A DNA stretch of 64,000 bases, from contig NW_026622797.1 in NCBI RefSeq assembly GCF_023065955.2, forward strand, positions 58,215,689 to 58,279,688. The letters run 5' to 3'. The notes beneath the pieces were generated by a model that worked only from the letters and a program-made list of their open reading frames with translations, did not search any database and had not been told where the DNA came from. The stretch is from Ursus arctos (taxonomy: Eukaryota > Chordata > Mammalia > Carnivora > Ursidae). This document shows, piece after piece, positions 39,501 through 47,525 of the stretch (its first letter is position 1; every line of letters starts with the position of its first letter). Position numbers and translations under genes: made by a program.

Positions 39501-39719
39501 TTCTGTATTTTAATTTTCTACATCTGTGTCTTACAATCAGGAATGCCTTTGTTTTGTAGAGTTGTACCACAGAGTAACTAACTTTAAAAATTAGTTGGCT
39601 TATTGGGGTGTTGGAAATGAATCTTTTAATTGGTATAAAATCTCTTTCTTCCCCACTTGAACAGTGAAGGAGAGCAGGGTCCAAATGGAAGTCAGAACTC
39701 TAGCTACAGCCAATCTTAA
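15509..39719 (+). CDS. CCNC: Cyclin C, complete 12-exon coding region
   Basis: Regulatory cyclin of CDK8/CDK19 in the Mediator kinase module (with MED12 and MED13), acting in the nucleus on RNA polymerase II transcription; the family is also known to move to mitochondria under stress. Coding exons: 15509-15540, 20675-20781, 21656-21740, 21905-21974, 24781-24832, 32229-32284, 33194-33229, 33909-34000, 34625-34692, 36833-36912, 38065-38183, 39665-39719. They total 852 nt, giving 283 residues plus TAA, the usual cyclin C length. All introns are GT-AG and all phases join. Residues 1-36 form the N-terminal helix region (starts [15 protein letters not shown]); the first cyclin box is about 41-144, with [14 protein letters not shown] at about 85-98; the second box is about 152-247; the Ser/Asn/Gln-rich tail ends in SYSQS. 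The ATG has a Kozak-like context (TCCATGG) inside a CpG island. No stop or frameshift is seen, so the gene looks intact. It converges with the rhodanese gene downstream. Confidence 0.97.
16004..16041 (+). repeat. Perfect 19-bp tandem duplication in CCNC intron 1
   Basis: Two head-to-tail copies of gaatttagtattccgagga. No other copy is seen nearby. Looks like a simple local duplication. Confidence 0.9.
17460..18990 (+). repeat. Ancient L1 ORF2 remnant in CCNC intron 1
   Basis: Degraded ORF2 text: AGAGCTGGTTCTTTGGAAGG, AAAATTCAACATCTATTC, CAGTTACAAAATGTAAAAA, ATTACAGTAGCAATATAAAA. Full of stops and gaps. Confidence 0.7.
19088..19297 (+). mobile_element. CAN-SINE 1 of a same-site pair
   Basis: Young copy following target copy 1, aaaatatgggttgg at 19074-19087, and ending at target copy 2 at 19298. 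Confidence 0.96.
19316..19537 (+). mobile_element. CAN-SINE 2 of a same-site pair
   Basis: Second copy, same orientation, flanked by aaaatatgagttggtttt (19298-19315) and aaaatatgggttggtttt (19538-19555). One base differs between the target copies. Confidence 0.96.
19640..20130 (+). repeat. Probable L1 3' remnant
   Basis: Degraded text resembling the L1 ORF2 end and 3' UTR (TTAATAGTCAGAAATTATAA, TGACAAAAGCAAGTTGCAGA). Confidence 0.5.
20675..20781 (+). CDS. CCNC: CCNC coding exon 2
   Basis: Residues 11-46 and the first base of Val47, from [11 protein letters not shown] to LQIFFTN. Acceptor TTCTTCTAG, donor GTAAAC (weaker than consensus). It enters the first cyclin box. Intron readthrough would add a short tail (see the intronic poly(A) entry). 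Confidence 0.96.
20782..20960 (+). other. Possible intronic poly(A) terminal exon of CCNC
   Basis: If intron 2 is not spliced at the weak GTAAAC donor, the frame stays open for about 25 residues to TGA at 20856-20858. AATAAA follows at 20941-20946 with TTTTGTG just after it. The product would be a 71-residue protein ending within the first cyclin box. This is inference; no transcript evidence is available here. Confidence 0.3.
21125..21275 (+). repeat. MIR in CCNC intron 2
   Basis: TTTAGAGTCAAAAGATCC, GCTCTGCCACATGGTAGC and the CTAACCCTCAGTTAACTC segment. Confidence 0.65.
21656..21740 (+). CDS. CCNC: CCNC coding exon 3
   Basis: Residues 47-74 and part of Arg75 ([19 protein letters not shown], then TVYFKRFYA), helices of the first cyclin box. 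Acceptor TTCTTTTAG, donor GTAGGA. Confidence 0.96.
21905..21974 (+). CDS. CCNC: CCNC coding exon 4
   Basis: Residues 75-98, containing the cyclin-box signature [12 protein letters not shown]. The intron before it is short (164 bp). Acceptor ATTTTAG, donor GTATGA, phase 0 exit. Confidence 0.96.
22130..22385 (-). repeat. MIR in CCNC intron 4
   Basis: CGAAACTGAGGTACATAGAG, AGCTGGTAAGTGGCAGAGCC, GCTTTTAACTGCTTTGTT: reverse-strand MIR from core to end. Confidence 0.75.
23350..23457 (+). mobile_element. Short CAN-SINE
   Basis: tRNA-like head only (CTCAGTTGGTAGAGCATATG, TTCAAGCCCCACATTGGGTG) followed by a poly(A) tail. Represents the older short subfamily. Confidence 0.9.
23918..24106 (+). mobile_element. 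CAN-SINE
   Basis: CACCTGGGTGGCTCAGTTGG head with a 24-base A tail. Confidence 0.92.
24117..24252 (+). mobile_element. CAN-SINE, adjacent copy
   Basis: Lies directly after the previous SINE, flanked by ggaagtcttat (24107-24117) and ggaagttttat (24253-24263). Confidence 0.9.
24781..24832 (+). CDS. CCNC: CCNC coding exon 5
   Basis: Residues 99-115 and one base of Leu116 ([17 protein letters not shown]). Acceptor TTTCTCTAG, donor GTAAGT. The intron before it carries three SINEs at 23.3-24.3 kb. Confidence 0.96.
25290..25440 (+). repeat. MIR in CCNC intron 5
   Basis: GTATAACCTTGAGCAAATTG and the following ACCTCTTGGCTTTAGTT match the MIR core and 3' side. Confidence 0.6.
25964..26170 (+). mobile_element. 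CAN-SINE
   Basis: CACCTGGGTGGCTCAGTCGG head in CCNC intron 5, with a short degraded A tail. Confidence 0.93.
26320..26497 (+). repeat. MIR
   Basis: GTGTCTCAGTTTCCTTATCT, TTGTGAGGATCAAATGAGTT in order. Confidence 0.75.
26498..26888 (-). repeat. MLT1-type MaLR LTR
   Basis: Antisense LTR: TGTCTTAGTTTGCTAG start, TCCTGAGGCCTCTCTTCC, CCTCACATGGCCC, GTTAGGTTTTCAACATTG, ends TTCAGTCCGTAATA. Confidence 0.8.
27505..27847 (+). mobile_element. Short CAN-SINE split by a second SINE
   Basis: Outer copy (GGGGCACCTGGCTGGCTCAG). Its A-rich tail is interrupted at 27608-27810. Outer flanks are gtgaacctt and atgaacctt. Confidence 0.9.
27608..27810 (-). mobile_element. CAN-SINE nested in the tail of another
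   Basis: Reverse-strand copy flanked by ttaaaaatgaaatctt (27592-27607) and ttaaaaatgaactctt (27811-27826), both from the tail of the outer SINE. Confidence 0.92.
27848..28160 (+). repeat. L1M 3' end
   Basis: TTAATACTACTGAACTGCAT and CTTAAAAATGGCTAAAGATG are typical of the L1MA-L1MB 3' end. It probably continues upstream of the SINE (27,480-27,504). Confidence 0.75.
28161..29985. other. Intron 5, nothing confidently recognised
   Basis: Contains a short (A)17(GAAA)n run near 28,647 and a (GT)n run near 29,190. Text from about 29,200 resembles the upstream part of an L1M 3' region but is not delimited. Confidence 0.4.
29990..30690 (+). repeat. L1M 3' end, split by an LTR
   Basis: Left half about 29,990-30,265 (AAGGAGACATGACAAGTAAA, GAAAGGACATTAGAAA) and right half about 30,638-30,690 (TATATGGGAACTCTCTATAT) are consecutive parts of the same 3' UTR. 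Confidence 0.7.
30268..30637 (-). repeat. MLT1-type MaLR LTR nested in L1
   Basis: CCATAGACTGGGTGGCTTAA, TTCACAGTTCTGGAAGCTGG, AATTTGGGGGGACGTAAACA and TTTCAGCCCGTAACA in order. Confidence 0.82.
30691..32228. other. Intron 5, nothing recognised
   Basis: AT-rich with short duplicated TTTAGTATAAA phrases at about 31,220-31,270. No exon or confident repeat. Confidence 0.4.
32229..32284 (+). CDS. CCNC: CCNC coding exon 6
   Basis: Residues 116-134 ([19 protein letters not shown]). Acceptor TTTTCTGCAG, donor GTAAGT, phase 0 exit. It follows the 7.4 kb intron 5, which is rich in old repeats. Confidence 0.96.
32480..32642. repeat. MER5-like hAT-Charlie fragment
   Basis: AAAAGCTCCCAGGTGATACT and GGGCTGAGAACTACT match the end of MER5A-type elements. 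Confidence 0.65.
33194..33229 (+). CDS. CCNC: CCNC coding exon 7, a 36-nt microexon
   Basis: Encodes [12 protein letters not shown] (135-146), phase 0 on both sides. Acceptor TTTAAAACAG, donor GTAAGT. Skipping it would keep the frame but remove the hinge between the two cyclin boxes. Confidence 0.95.
33230..33908. other. CCNC intron 7, nothing recognised
   Basis: Open frames on both strands are short and carry no family motif. Confidence 0.4.
33909..34000 (+). CDS. CCNC: CCNC coding exon 8
   Basis: Residues 147-176 plus two bases of Trp177 ([20 protein letters not shown] and onward). Start of the second cyclin box. Acceptor TGTTTCTAG, donor GTAATT. Confidence 0.96.
34625..34692 (+). CDS. 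CCNC: CCNC coding exon 9
   Basis: Residues 177-199 and one base of Ala200 ([20 protein letters not shown]). Acceptor TTTCTATAG, donor GTATGT. Confidence 0.96.
35135..35345 (+). repeat. MIR in CCNC intron 9
   Basis: GCATAATGGGTTAAAAGGC, TTGGACTCAGATGGTCCTAG, ATTAAATGAGATATCTTATA in order; a near full-length copy. Confidence 0.78.
35956..36273. repeat. Tigger/MER2-type DNA transposon
   Basis: Terminal inverted repeats TATAGTTGACC (35955-35965) and GGTCAACTATA (36262-36272), about 315 bp apart, bounded by TA. Confidence 0.8.
36833..36912 (+). CDS. CCNC: CCNC coding exon 10
   Basis: Residues 200-226 ([20 protein letters not shown], then LSVDMEK). Acceptor CTTTCCAG, donor GTATTC, which is weak at the last two positions. 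A SINE starts about 21 bp past the exon end. Confidence 0.96.
36934..37161 (+). mobile_element. CAN-SINE next to the CCNC exon 10 donor
   Basis: TSD taaaattccctta at 36921-36933 and 37162-37174. The copy starts 21 bp past the last base of exon 10 and keeps the donor intact. Confidence 0.95.
38065..38183 (+). CDS. CCNC: CCNC coding exon 11
   Basis: Residues 227-265 and two bases of Ser266: the last helix of the second box ([20 protein letters not shown]) and the proline-rich linker MPKPKPPPN. Acceptor ACTTCTAG, donor GTACTT. Confidence 0.96.
39665..39719 (+). CDS. CCNC: CCNC coding exon 12 with stop
   Basis: Residues 266-283, the unstructured tail [18 protein letters not shown], then TAA at 39717-39719. 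The acceptor is CTTGAACAG, with its pyrimidine tract (TCTCTTTCTTCCCC) about 10 bases upstream. Confidence 0.96.
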
Positions 39720-40915
39720 AACATTCCGAAGAATTCCATAGTGGACCAGTTGGAAATAAACCATTGGACAGATTTCAGTTATGTCTTCAATGGAACACAA
39801 ATGAAAATGAATAGCTTGTTTCTGTCAAGCATATTGGGAAGTGATTTTATTTTTGCAAAATAAGTTTTTCCTTACCTAATTTGATTCTAGTACATAATTG
39901 ATTACAATCTCTTGATTATAAAAGCATGGAAAGGTTCTAAGGGGACCTACAGACAGACTTACATAGACATTTCAAAATTAATAGCTTTGATTAGTATACT
40001 TTTTTCTTAATTTGGATAATAGAAATTGTAGCTTTTTATTAAGCCAGGAAACATGAAGCATAATTTGTTTAAAATTCTCTTTGGTCATTGAAGGGCCAAA
40101 AAAGGACATAAAAAGTCAAATATATGAGGGGTTTTTTCCCTCCTTAAGTTAAACTTTAAAACTGTATTTAAGGAATCAAATCTTACAAAATCCTGGAAGA
40201 TTTTGGTAATGATGTTGATAATTTCAGGGAAATTAATCAAGTACCTATTGATTTAAAAATGTATTTTATTCAATAGTTTTAGTATCTTGCCATGGAAGAT
40301 ACTAGCCCAGCCTAGCAGAAAAGTGCAATATGTATAGCATACTTTGACATTTGAAAAGTTATATTAATTCCGTAACCATTTTGAAATGCTGGGCAAACTT
40401 TAAAAAAAAGAATCCTACATGATGTTATTTTTATTTGATTCACAGTTAATCAGGCATTTTCAAAGCTAATTGGATAAAACACCATAATATGGTTGAAATT
40501 TGGTAACATTTTAATGTTAATTTTTACTCTACTGTGAAAAGCTTTTTATATGACATACACACCCTAGTTTATTTTTGTGTCTTAGTGTGGATTTACAAAT
40601 TTACTACAGGTATCCTGAGCCAGGAACACAATCAGGTTTCAGGCCAGTTTGATACTGGCTATTCTTAATTCTCAACAAGTGTAGGAGTTTGGACTAAATG
40701 TTATGTCAGTGGGACTGTGCTGTCTGTGGAACTTAAAGTAATCATTTTCTTCAGATTTGAAGGAGAGTGATAAAATTTGGAGTCATAGGATGTTGATGTA
40801 CAATTTAAGGATTAAATTTTTTTATAAATCAATTGTGAACAATGGATTATTAAATTAAATGTTGACTTCCTAGTATAAAACTGCAAGAATAAAAAGTAAA
40901 GTTCTCCAGCTATAT
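39720..40915 (+). other. CCNC: CCNC 3' UTR (end approximate)
   Basis: About 1.2 kb of AT-rich sequence with no recognised repeat. AATAAA at 40888-40893 is the likely poly(A) signal, with T-rich sequence 30-60 bp beyond it. The end is inferred from the signal only. Confidence 0.75.
40888..40893 (+). terminator. CCNC: Probable CCNC poly(A) signal
   Basis: Canonical AATAAA 1.17 kb after the stop, the first canonical hexamer I see on this strand between the stop and the next repeat block. Cleavage is expected 10-30 bp downstream. Confidence 0.65.
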
Positions 40916-41279
40916 TGACTAGTGTCTTGAATTATCTTTTTGAATCTGCTGCCTTATGTTCTCTGAGAGTCCCTTTTCCTTTAGATCAGTATTAAAGTCT
41001 TCTATAGTTTGTCAAGTGGGTAATTTCAAATGGCTTATAAACAGACTCTAGAGTTCTGCTTCCTAATGGAGAGGATTAGATACGTTGGAAAGGAAAATTA
41101 TGTGTAAAGTCAGTACCAATGATATATATAGGTCACGTGGTTTATCGGGCAGGATAAGAGAGGAAAAAAGCTCTCCTTGGGTCTGAAAGAATTAAGGTGG
41201 GTTGGAAGAGCAGACTGATTATATATCACAATCATTGACTTGACCCTAATTTTTCATTTAAGCCCACCTTTTATTTTAA

Positions 41280-42040
41280 AATTTTTATTTTGAAAATTAA
41301 TACATAAGACTTGCAGATTTGTTTTCAACCTCTTGTTATAGAAAATTTAAAACAACTGATGCAAGAGTAAATAAAATAGTGTAACAAACCTGTGTTGTTA
41401 CCCAGTTTCAACAATGATCAGTTTATGGCTAATTTCATTTCATCTAAACTCACATCCACTTCCCATATAATATGCATATTATTTTGAAGCAAATCCAAGA
41501 TACCATATTTCACTATAATTATTTCAGTATGTATTCCTAAAGATAATGGCCCTTAAAAAAACTAAAAGAATATCAAAAAAATAATACCTAAAGAATTACT
41601 TAAAATAATGTTGTACTATCAAATATTCATTGCCCAAATTTTCAGTTATAAATATCATGAAAAATAGTTAAATCTAGTCAGATCTAAATAAGGATAAATT
41701 ATTGCAATTAATTAATAAGTCCTTTAAATCTTTTTAAGTTCATGGATACCTCCTCCATCTTATTTTTTAAATTTCCCTTTTTGGCTTGATTATCTACTAA
41801 GAGTATCCCACCATATGGATCTTGCTAATTGTATCCTTGAGGTACCATTTAACACGTTCCTTTTTCTGTATTTTCTATAAATTGGTCATTGAATCTAAAG
41901 GCTTGATCAAGTTCAGATTTAAAAAAATTTTTTTTGGAGCAGGTAGACTACCATATAAGGTGTCTTCCATCAGAGGGCATATCATAGCTGGTTGTCTCCT
42001 TCTGTGATTTATCAGCCATTGATGACATGTATTGCCTTTA
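41280..42040 (-). repeat. Ancient L1M block
   Basis: Same family of text as at 9.5-11.1 kb (ACAATGATCAGTTTATGGC, ATTTCACTATAATTATTTC, TGGTTGTCTCCTTCTGTG). Downstream of CCNC. Confidence 0.55.
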
Positions 42041-42064
42041 AAAATCAAATAGTGCTAAAAAATA

Positions 42065-42365
42065 AAAAATAGTGCTGTAGGCTGCACTGTCCAGTGTGAT
42101 AGCCACTAGCTACATGTGGCTATTGAACACTGAAAATGTGGCTAGTCAGAACTGATGTGCTGTAAATGTGAAAATACGTGTTAGATTTCAATACTTAGTA
42201 CAAAATGAAAGAATGCAAAATACCTAATGTTTCTAATGATTACACATTCTAAATGATAGGACCAAATAAAACACTATTTAAAGTTAATTTCACCTCTTTT
42301 TAAAATGTAAGACAATTAAAGATCACCTAAATGGCTTGCATTATAACTGTTGGACTGTGCTGCCC
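42065..42365. repeat. Fossil DNA-transposon-like repeat
   Basis: CAGTGTGATAGCCACTAGCT, ACATGTGGCTATTGAACACT, AATGTGGCTAGTCAGAACTG: a known interspersed repeat pattern. Family not certain. Confidence 0.55.
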
Positions 42366-42484
42366 TTAAGACAAGGAAAATGTTAGACCCTGACCCATTC
42401 TCCCTACTGCTCATTCCTGCTCCCCAGAGCAACTTTTAGTTATTTCTTCGCTGTTGTGTTACTTCCACATTTCCCAGTAACAAG

Positions 42485-42725
42485 CATATAACTATAGCAT
42501 TTATGGAGCACTTAGGTGACAAGAATTTTCTCAGCTTTCTATATTATAAAGTCATTGAATTCTCAGAACAATTATTGTAGAGAGGAGGAAACTCAGGAAC
42601 AGAAAGTTAACTTACCCAATCACAGATCAAGTAAGTGACAAGAGCTTGGATTAGGCTCTAATTCTTCAAACCTGGGCAGCTGGGCTCTAGGGCCCATGCT
42701 CTTAATGACTTTACCTTACTGCCTC
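42485..42725 (-). repeat. MIR
   Basis: GGAGGAAACTCAGGAACAGA, CTGGGCTCTAGGGCCCATGC and TCTTAATGACTTTACCTTAC. Confidence 0.65.
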
Positions 42726-43980
42726 CTCTGTTTACCCTCCAGTTTTTTTTTTTCTTTTTTCAATAGTACAATTATCTAGTCACTTCCTACACTGGGAGAT
42801 GATTTCACTTTCTCACACACCTCCCTCTATTCTGCTTCCCCACCAGCCCCGTTCTATACTAAGACTTCTATTCCGTTGCCTTCTCAATTTAATTGTATAG
42901 TTTTTGTTAAATTCATACTCAATATAAAGTGTACACAGATAACATGTTCTGTAGTGTACCATGGTTACATTTCCTTTCTTTGAGAATATTTTTGTCTTTC
43001 TGAAAGGAGTAATTGCCTTGGTTGTAATTTGCTCAATTTACTTTGTATCTTTTATTAATTTATCACCAGAATCATTTATTATTCATTTACTCCCTAAGTC
43101 ACTCACAAGGAGACATTCTTCCCCGAGTCCTTCATCTTTTTGTTTAGGTATCCAAAATATGGGGAATCCACTTATTTTTCTTTGCCTTTGTTTTAATGGG
43201 ATACACCCTCTAGTTGCTTCGGAAAAGGTGCTTTTTAAGTAGCACCTTGTTCTTTTTAAGTTCACTTTGAGAATGCAGCGTCTACAGATCCTAATGTAGG
43301 TTTTTCGGTCATTTTAAAATTTTCTTTGCTTCCTGCATTAACACTTTTTCCTTGAAGTTCCTTTTCTCTGGTCATAATTTTTCAAGTTAGAATCTTGCTT
43401 TAATTGTCTTAAGATCCATATTTAAGAGGCATAGGGAGATAATTGGGAGGTCTGTGTATGTGGGTAGGACTTTATAGTGGTGGGGCTCCTTACACAACAA
43501 AACGTCATTATTATCCCTCCCACCGGCAATATCATATTCTGAAGCTTTTTCTCTGCCAGTGGGTCAGTTTTTCTAGAAAGGAAGCTTCTGGCTTTTATTT
43601 GTGGTGGTATGAGCTGGACTGTTCAGAGTTCTTGGAGACAAGTGAGGTCAGGGGCCTAGGTATTTCATTATTCAGTATTCGGAGTTTCATTTTATCTTCC
43701 TGCCTGCAATAAGGGATCTCACTGCCATTCTTGCCCCCAGATGTTTAGCTGGAAGTTTCACCTCCCTTCTTTACCTATTAATGTTAAGTGAATGCAAATA
43801 GAACCCAAAGTACCAGCTGCCTATCAACAAGTACCATCTTGTACGAATCCATAAAGTAACAATAACAGCATACTATGGAATATTTGGCATACATTATCTG
43901 ATGTAATCTTCAAAACAGTACTGTTATCCCCATGTGAATACACTTTAACCAGATTCTGCCGTTATAATACTTTCGTTAAA
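42726..43980. other. Intergenic, nothing confidently recognised
   Basis: Between CCNC and TSTD3. A partial MIR-like stretch is possible at 43,870-43,950. Text at 42.8-43.3 kb has an L1-antisense flavour but is not delimited. Confidence 0.35.
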
Positions 43981-43996
43981 ATTTCTCTCCCTTTTT

Positions 43997-44200
43997 GGCG
44001 GGGGGGGCGCACCTGGGTGGCTCAGTTGGTTAAGCGTCTGCCTTCATTTCAGGTCATGATCTCAGGGTCTTGAGGTCAAGCCCCACATGCGGCTCCCTGA
44101 TCAGTGGAGTCTGCTGCTTCTCCCTTTCTCTCTCCCTCTGCCTCTCCCCCTGCTCATGCTCGCTCACTCTCTCTCAAATAAAATCTTTAAAAAAAAAAAA
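43997..44200 (+). mobile_element. CAN-SINE
   Basis: Head GCACCTGGGTGGCTCAG, tail AAATAAAATCTTT plus A run. Flanks atttctctccctttt and gtttctctccttttt. Confidence 0.93.
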
Positions 44201-44929
44201 GTTTCTCTCCTTTTTCCTTCCTGTCTTCGCTCCTGGAGATACCTGTAGCACTGAAAAGGTGACAAAATTAGACTTTTCTGTTAATAAATTGCTTCCCTTT
44301 TAGATATGAAAAATAACTTTTTCTGAATGGTGGGAGAAGCATTCAGTTTTCCATTTGTCAATAATACCAATTTCTCACAAGTTAGCTACTGATCCTACCT
44401 TTATCCAGTATTTCCATGGCAAATACATACTAGATAGCAAAAGGATACATTATCACAGAATGCAAGAGACCTCCCTGGGATCATAAAGCAAGCAAGAAAG
44501 AGGGAATGTAAATGAAGGAAACCTGAGACACTTTAATTCAGAGCTCTGAGCCTGTCCACTGTTCCCAACTTTTCTAGGACAGCTTCCTTCTATCTCATTA
44601 GAAGAACTATGAACAGTACATACGGTATTTTAAAATGTAATCTAAAACTTTTGATCTACCCTTGCATTATCAGAGTAAAAGTGGTATTCTCCCATGATGG
44701 AAATAAAACAGCCACTTCTTAAATGATGTATTAAATCATATGCTATACATATTTTGAGGCATCCAATACAATAGAACTTAGTAATGATTTTACTTTTAAG
44801 ACTTTCTGTGTAAAGGTCAGTGCACTTCAGATACCTTTGTTAAATTTTTATTTCAGAATAAGAACAAAGCTTGTCTTTATAAATAGTTTCCAACTATATC
44901 GTACACATTTCTGTAGTTTACCTTTCTCA

Positions 44930-45335
44930 GTGTTCATTGTGCGAGTCATGTTAATGTGTCCCTCAGTTTTTTCATTTTTATTAATCCTCATCAGCCGTGT
45001 CTGTTAAGCCTATCCGCCATCTACTGAGTTTTTAATTTGTTATTATATTCTTAAATTCTAGAATTTCTATTTGATACTTTTTTGTAGTTTTCATTACTTT
45101 AATAATTTTTGTCATCTAAGTTATTGAATATATAAATCACAGTTATTTTAAGGTCTCTGAAAATTCCGGCATGGATGATCTGTAGATGTGTTTCTATTGC
45201 GTCTTTTTTTTCTTTTTCTAGCTCATTTTTGTTTTTTTTTCTTATTTTCAATCATGAGGTCTTATGTACTGCTATTTCTAGTAAATTTTATAGAATTCTG
45301 AACATTGAATATGACAAACTGTAGGGAGTATTTGT
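44930..45335 (-). repeat. L1 remnant, antisense
   Basis: ATCTACTGAGTTTTTAATTT, TCTAGAATTTCTATTTGATA, ACATTGAATATGACAAACTG: old L1 antisense text. Confidence 0.6.
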
Positions 45336-45344
45336 GGCTCTGGC

Positions 45345-45650
45345 TCAGGGGTCTGTAAACTGTGCCCTATGGGCCAAATCTTACCTGCCATCTAGTTTTG
45401 CCTGGCCTTTGAGCTAACATGGTTTGCCATATTTTTAAATGGTTGAAAATAATTAAAAGAATAATATGTGGCAACACACGAAATATAAAATTCAAACCTC
45501 AGTGGCTGTAGTTCTGTTGGGGTACAGCCACACTCATTCATTTATGAACTGTCTATGCTCCGCTGCGGTAGCAGAGTGGAGCAGTTGCAACAAAGACCTT
45601 ATGGCCCACAAACCTAAAATATTTATTGTTGCCAACCCCTTGCTCTAGAT
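45345..45650. repeat. Fossil DNA-transposon-like repeat
   Basis: Starts GGGGTCTGTAAACTGTGCCC and ends TTGTTGCCAACCCCTTG. A known mammalian interspersed pattern (hAT-like), degraded. Confidence 0.5.
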
Positions 45651-47452
45651 GACGACATCTTTCTCTAAGAGAGGATTTGCTGCTGGTAGGCCCTTAGGTT
45701 ATCAGGAAGATCACCTTAATTCATTTAGGGATTTAGTTGAGTCAAAGTTGGTCTTACAATTTATGAGGGTTGGTCAATTTCTAGTTCCCCTTTACTCTTA
45801 GGATATAGTTTCCCAGGGGTTCCAACTAAACGTCTGGTGTTTTTACCCAGGTTCTCCTTCCTTGATGGGCCCAGTGCTTCAACCACAACTTCCCTCTGAG
45901 ATTGTGGCTCTTCAAATCCCACCTTAGTATATTTCTCCTAGTAACATTTGTTTATATAGATACATAAATAAGATCAATTTAAAGGCATGAAGGAATTACT
46001 AAAGCAGCAAGGATTTGAAGAGCTATGCTCCAGAGAGCAGGAAAGCTATCGAGGATGACCCAACATTGAGGAGCGTGCATGCATGCATGTGTGCTTGTGT
46101 GTTTACTTTCCAGCTTTTCTAGTTCTTACAGGGAGTTTGCTCTGCTACAAACTAGACATTATCAGAAATAGAAGTTCAAGGTGGTCACATCACTTCCCTA
46201 CTCCAGATTCCCCAGGGGCTTTATAATACCATTTAGGACAAACCAAGTTATTTCCTAGGCTTTACATGATCTGAATGAGACGAAACACATTTGGGTGTGA
46301 AGAGGCACAGAGGGAAGAAAGCACAGAGTTGTATCACCAGTGCACGAAGGCATATACTCATGCTAGTGAGAGTCATTTCTTTTTTTTTATTAAACTTTTT
46401 TCCTGTTTTCATTATTTTTAATTGTGATGTAATTACAGAAAATGTATGTTTTCAAGTGTTCAGTGAGTTTTGATAAATGTATTACCTATGTACCAACACT
46501 TCAATCAAGATCCAAAGCATTTCCATCACCCTAGAAATTTCCCTCCTTGCTTTTTCCAGTTAATCTTCCCTCTACAGAAGCAATCGCTTTGTTATTTCTA
46601 TCTTTATAGGTCATAATAATTTTTTAAGTTGCAAATCCTATCACTACCATGCTGGTTACAACACCGCCATAAGCCTTTGGATGGTGTTAATGTGTTCTCA
46701 TTGTTCATATTTCACCTACTTTTCTGGATCTCAGATTCTTGGTATTTCAAGACAAGAGTCTGCTTTTTTAAATTTAACTTGTATATAGCACTGTTAGAAG
46801 TCAAACGTCTTCAGAGAAGAATCACATCTTTTTTATTATCGTTTTAGCATTTGGAATATTTAGCATAGGGTGTAAGCCAAGAAAAGGTGTTCAAGAACTG
46901 ATTACTAGCTGTTTTTATTTTAGTCAATATTCACTAAATATTCATTATGGGTGAAAGGTATATCCATCAGAAATATCTGTACTGTGTATCATTACAGGAA
47001 AATAAATTTTGTGAATTTTCTAAAATGGGAAAATTTACAAATATATCTTAATCATTAAAAAAATAGCTTGTCCAGCTCACAGCCTCTTTAATGAATAGAA
47101 GCTATGCTAACACAAATGGTCATACTTCATGGTTAGGTACTCGAAGTAACCTGGGCTAGGAAATACGACCATACTATACCAAAGTATTTAAAAATTAATT
47201 TCTAGAATCCCAACCCTTACATTTCCATGACAAGTCACATACATTATTTCAATCCTCAATAGCTTTTAGAAATAGGCAAGGGCGAGTGTAGTCTCAACTT
47301 ACAGTTAAGGAAAAGATCCAACAAATAGTTGAATTACACAAAATCCCCTTTCCATTAACCAGTGACGCCAGGGCTAGATTGTTATTCTTTTGTTCATTTC
47401 ACTATCCTAGGCTGCATGTACACACGGAAGGAGCCAACCTGTATCCCAGAAT
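45651..47452. other. Intergenic and TSTD3 3' side
   Basis: L1-antisense-like text at 46,370-46,620 (TTTTGATAAATGTATTACC). Otherwise nothing recognised. The TSTD3 3' UTR probably occupies 46.9-47.45 kb. Confidence 0.4.
46914..46919 (-). terminator. TSTD3: Candidate TSTD3 poly(A) signal
   Basis: AATAAA on the - strand, about 530 bp past the TSTD3 stop. Other A/T-rich hexamers exist further on (for example near 46,832), so the 3' end is uncertain. Confidence 0.35.
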
Positions 47453-47525
47453 TCAATTTTCCTGTTTCTTCTCTGAAAATTCGTAGGTTGCCCATTCCTT
47501 CCATCCTCCAGCATAGTGTTGAGCA
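47453..47525 (-). CDS. TSTD3: TSTD3 coding exon 4 with stop
   Basis: Residues 136-159, [15 protein letters not shown] then FSEKKQEN, ending in TGA at 47455-47453. Acceptor GTTTTCAG. The GGW motif near the C-terminus is typical of single-domain rhodaneses. Confidence 0.92.
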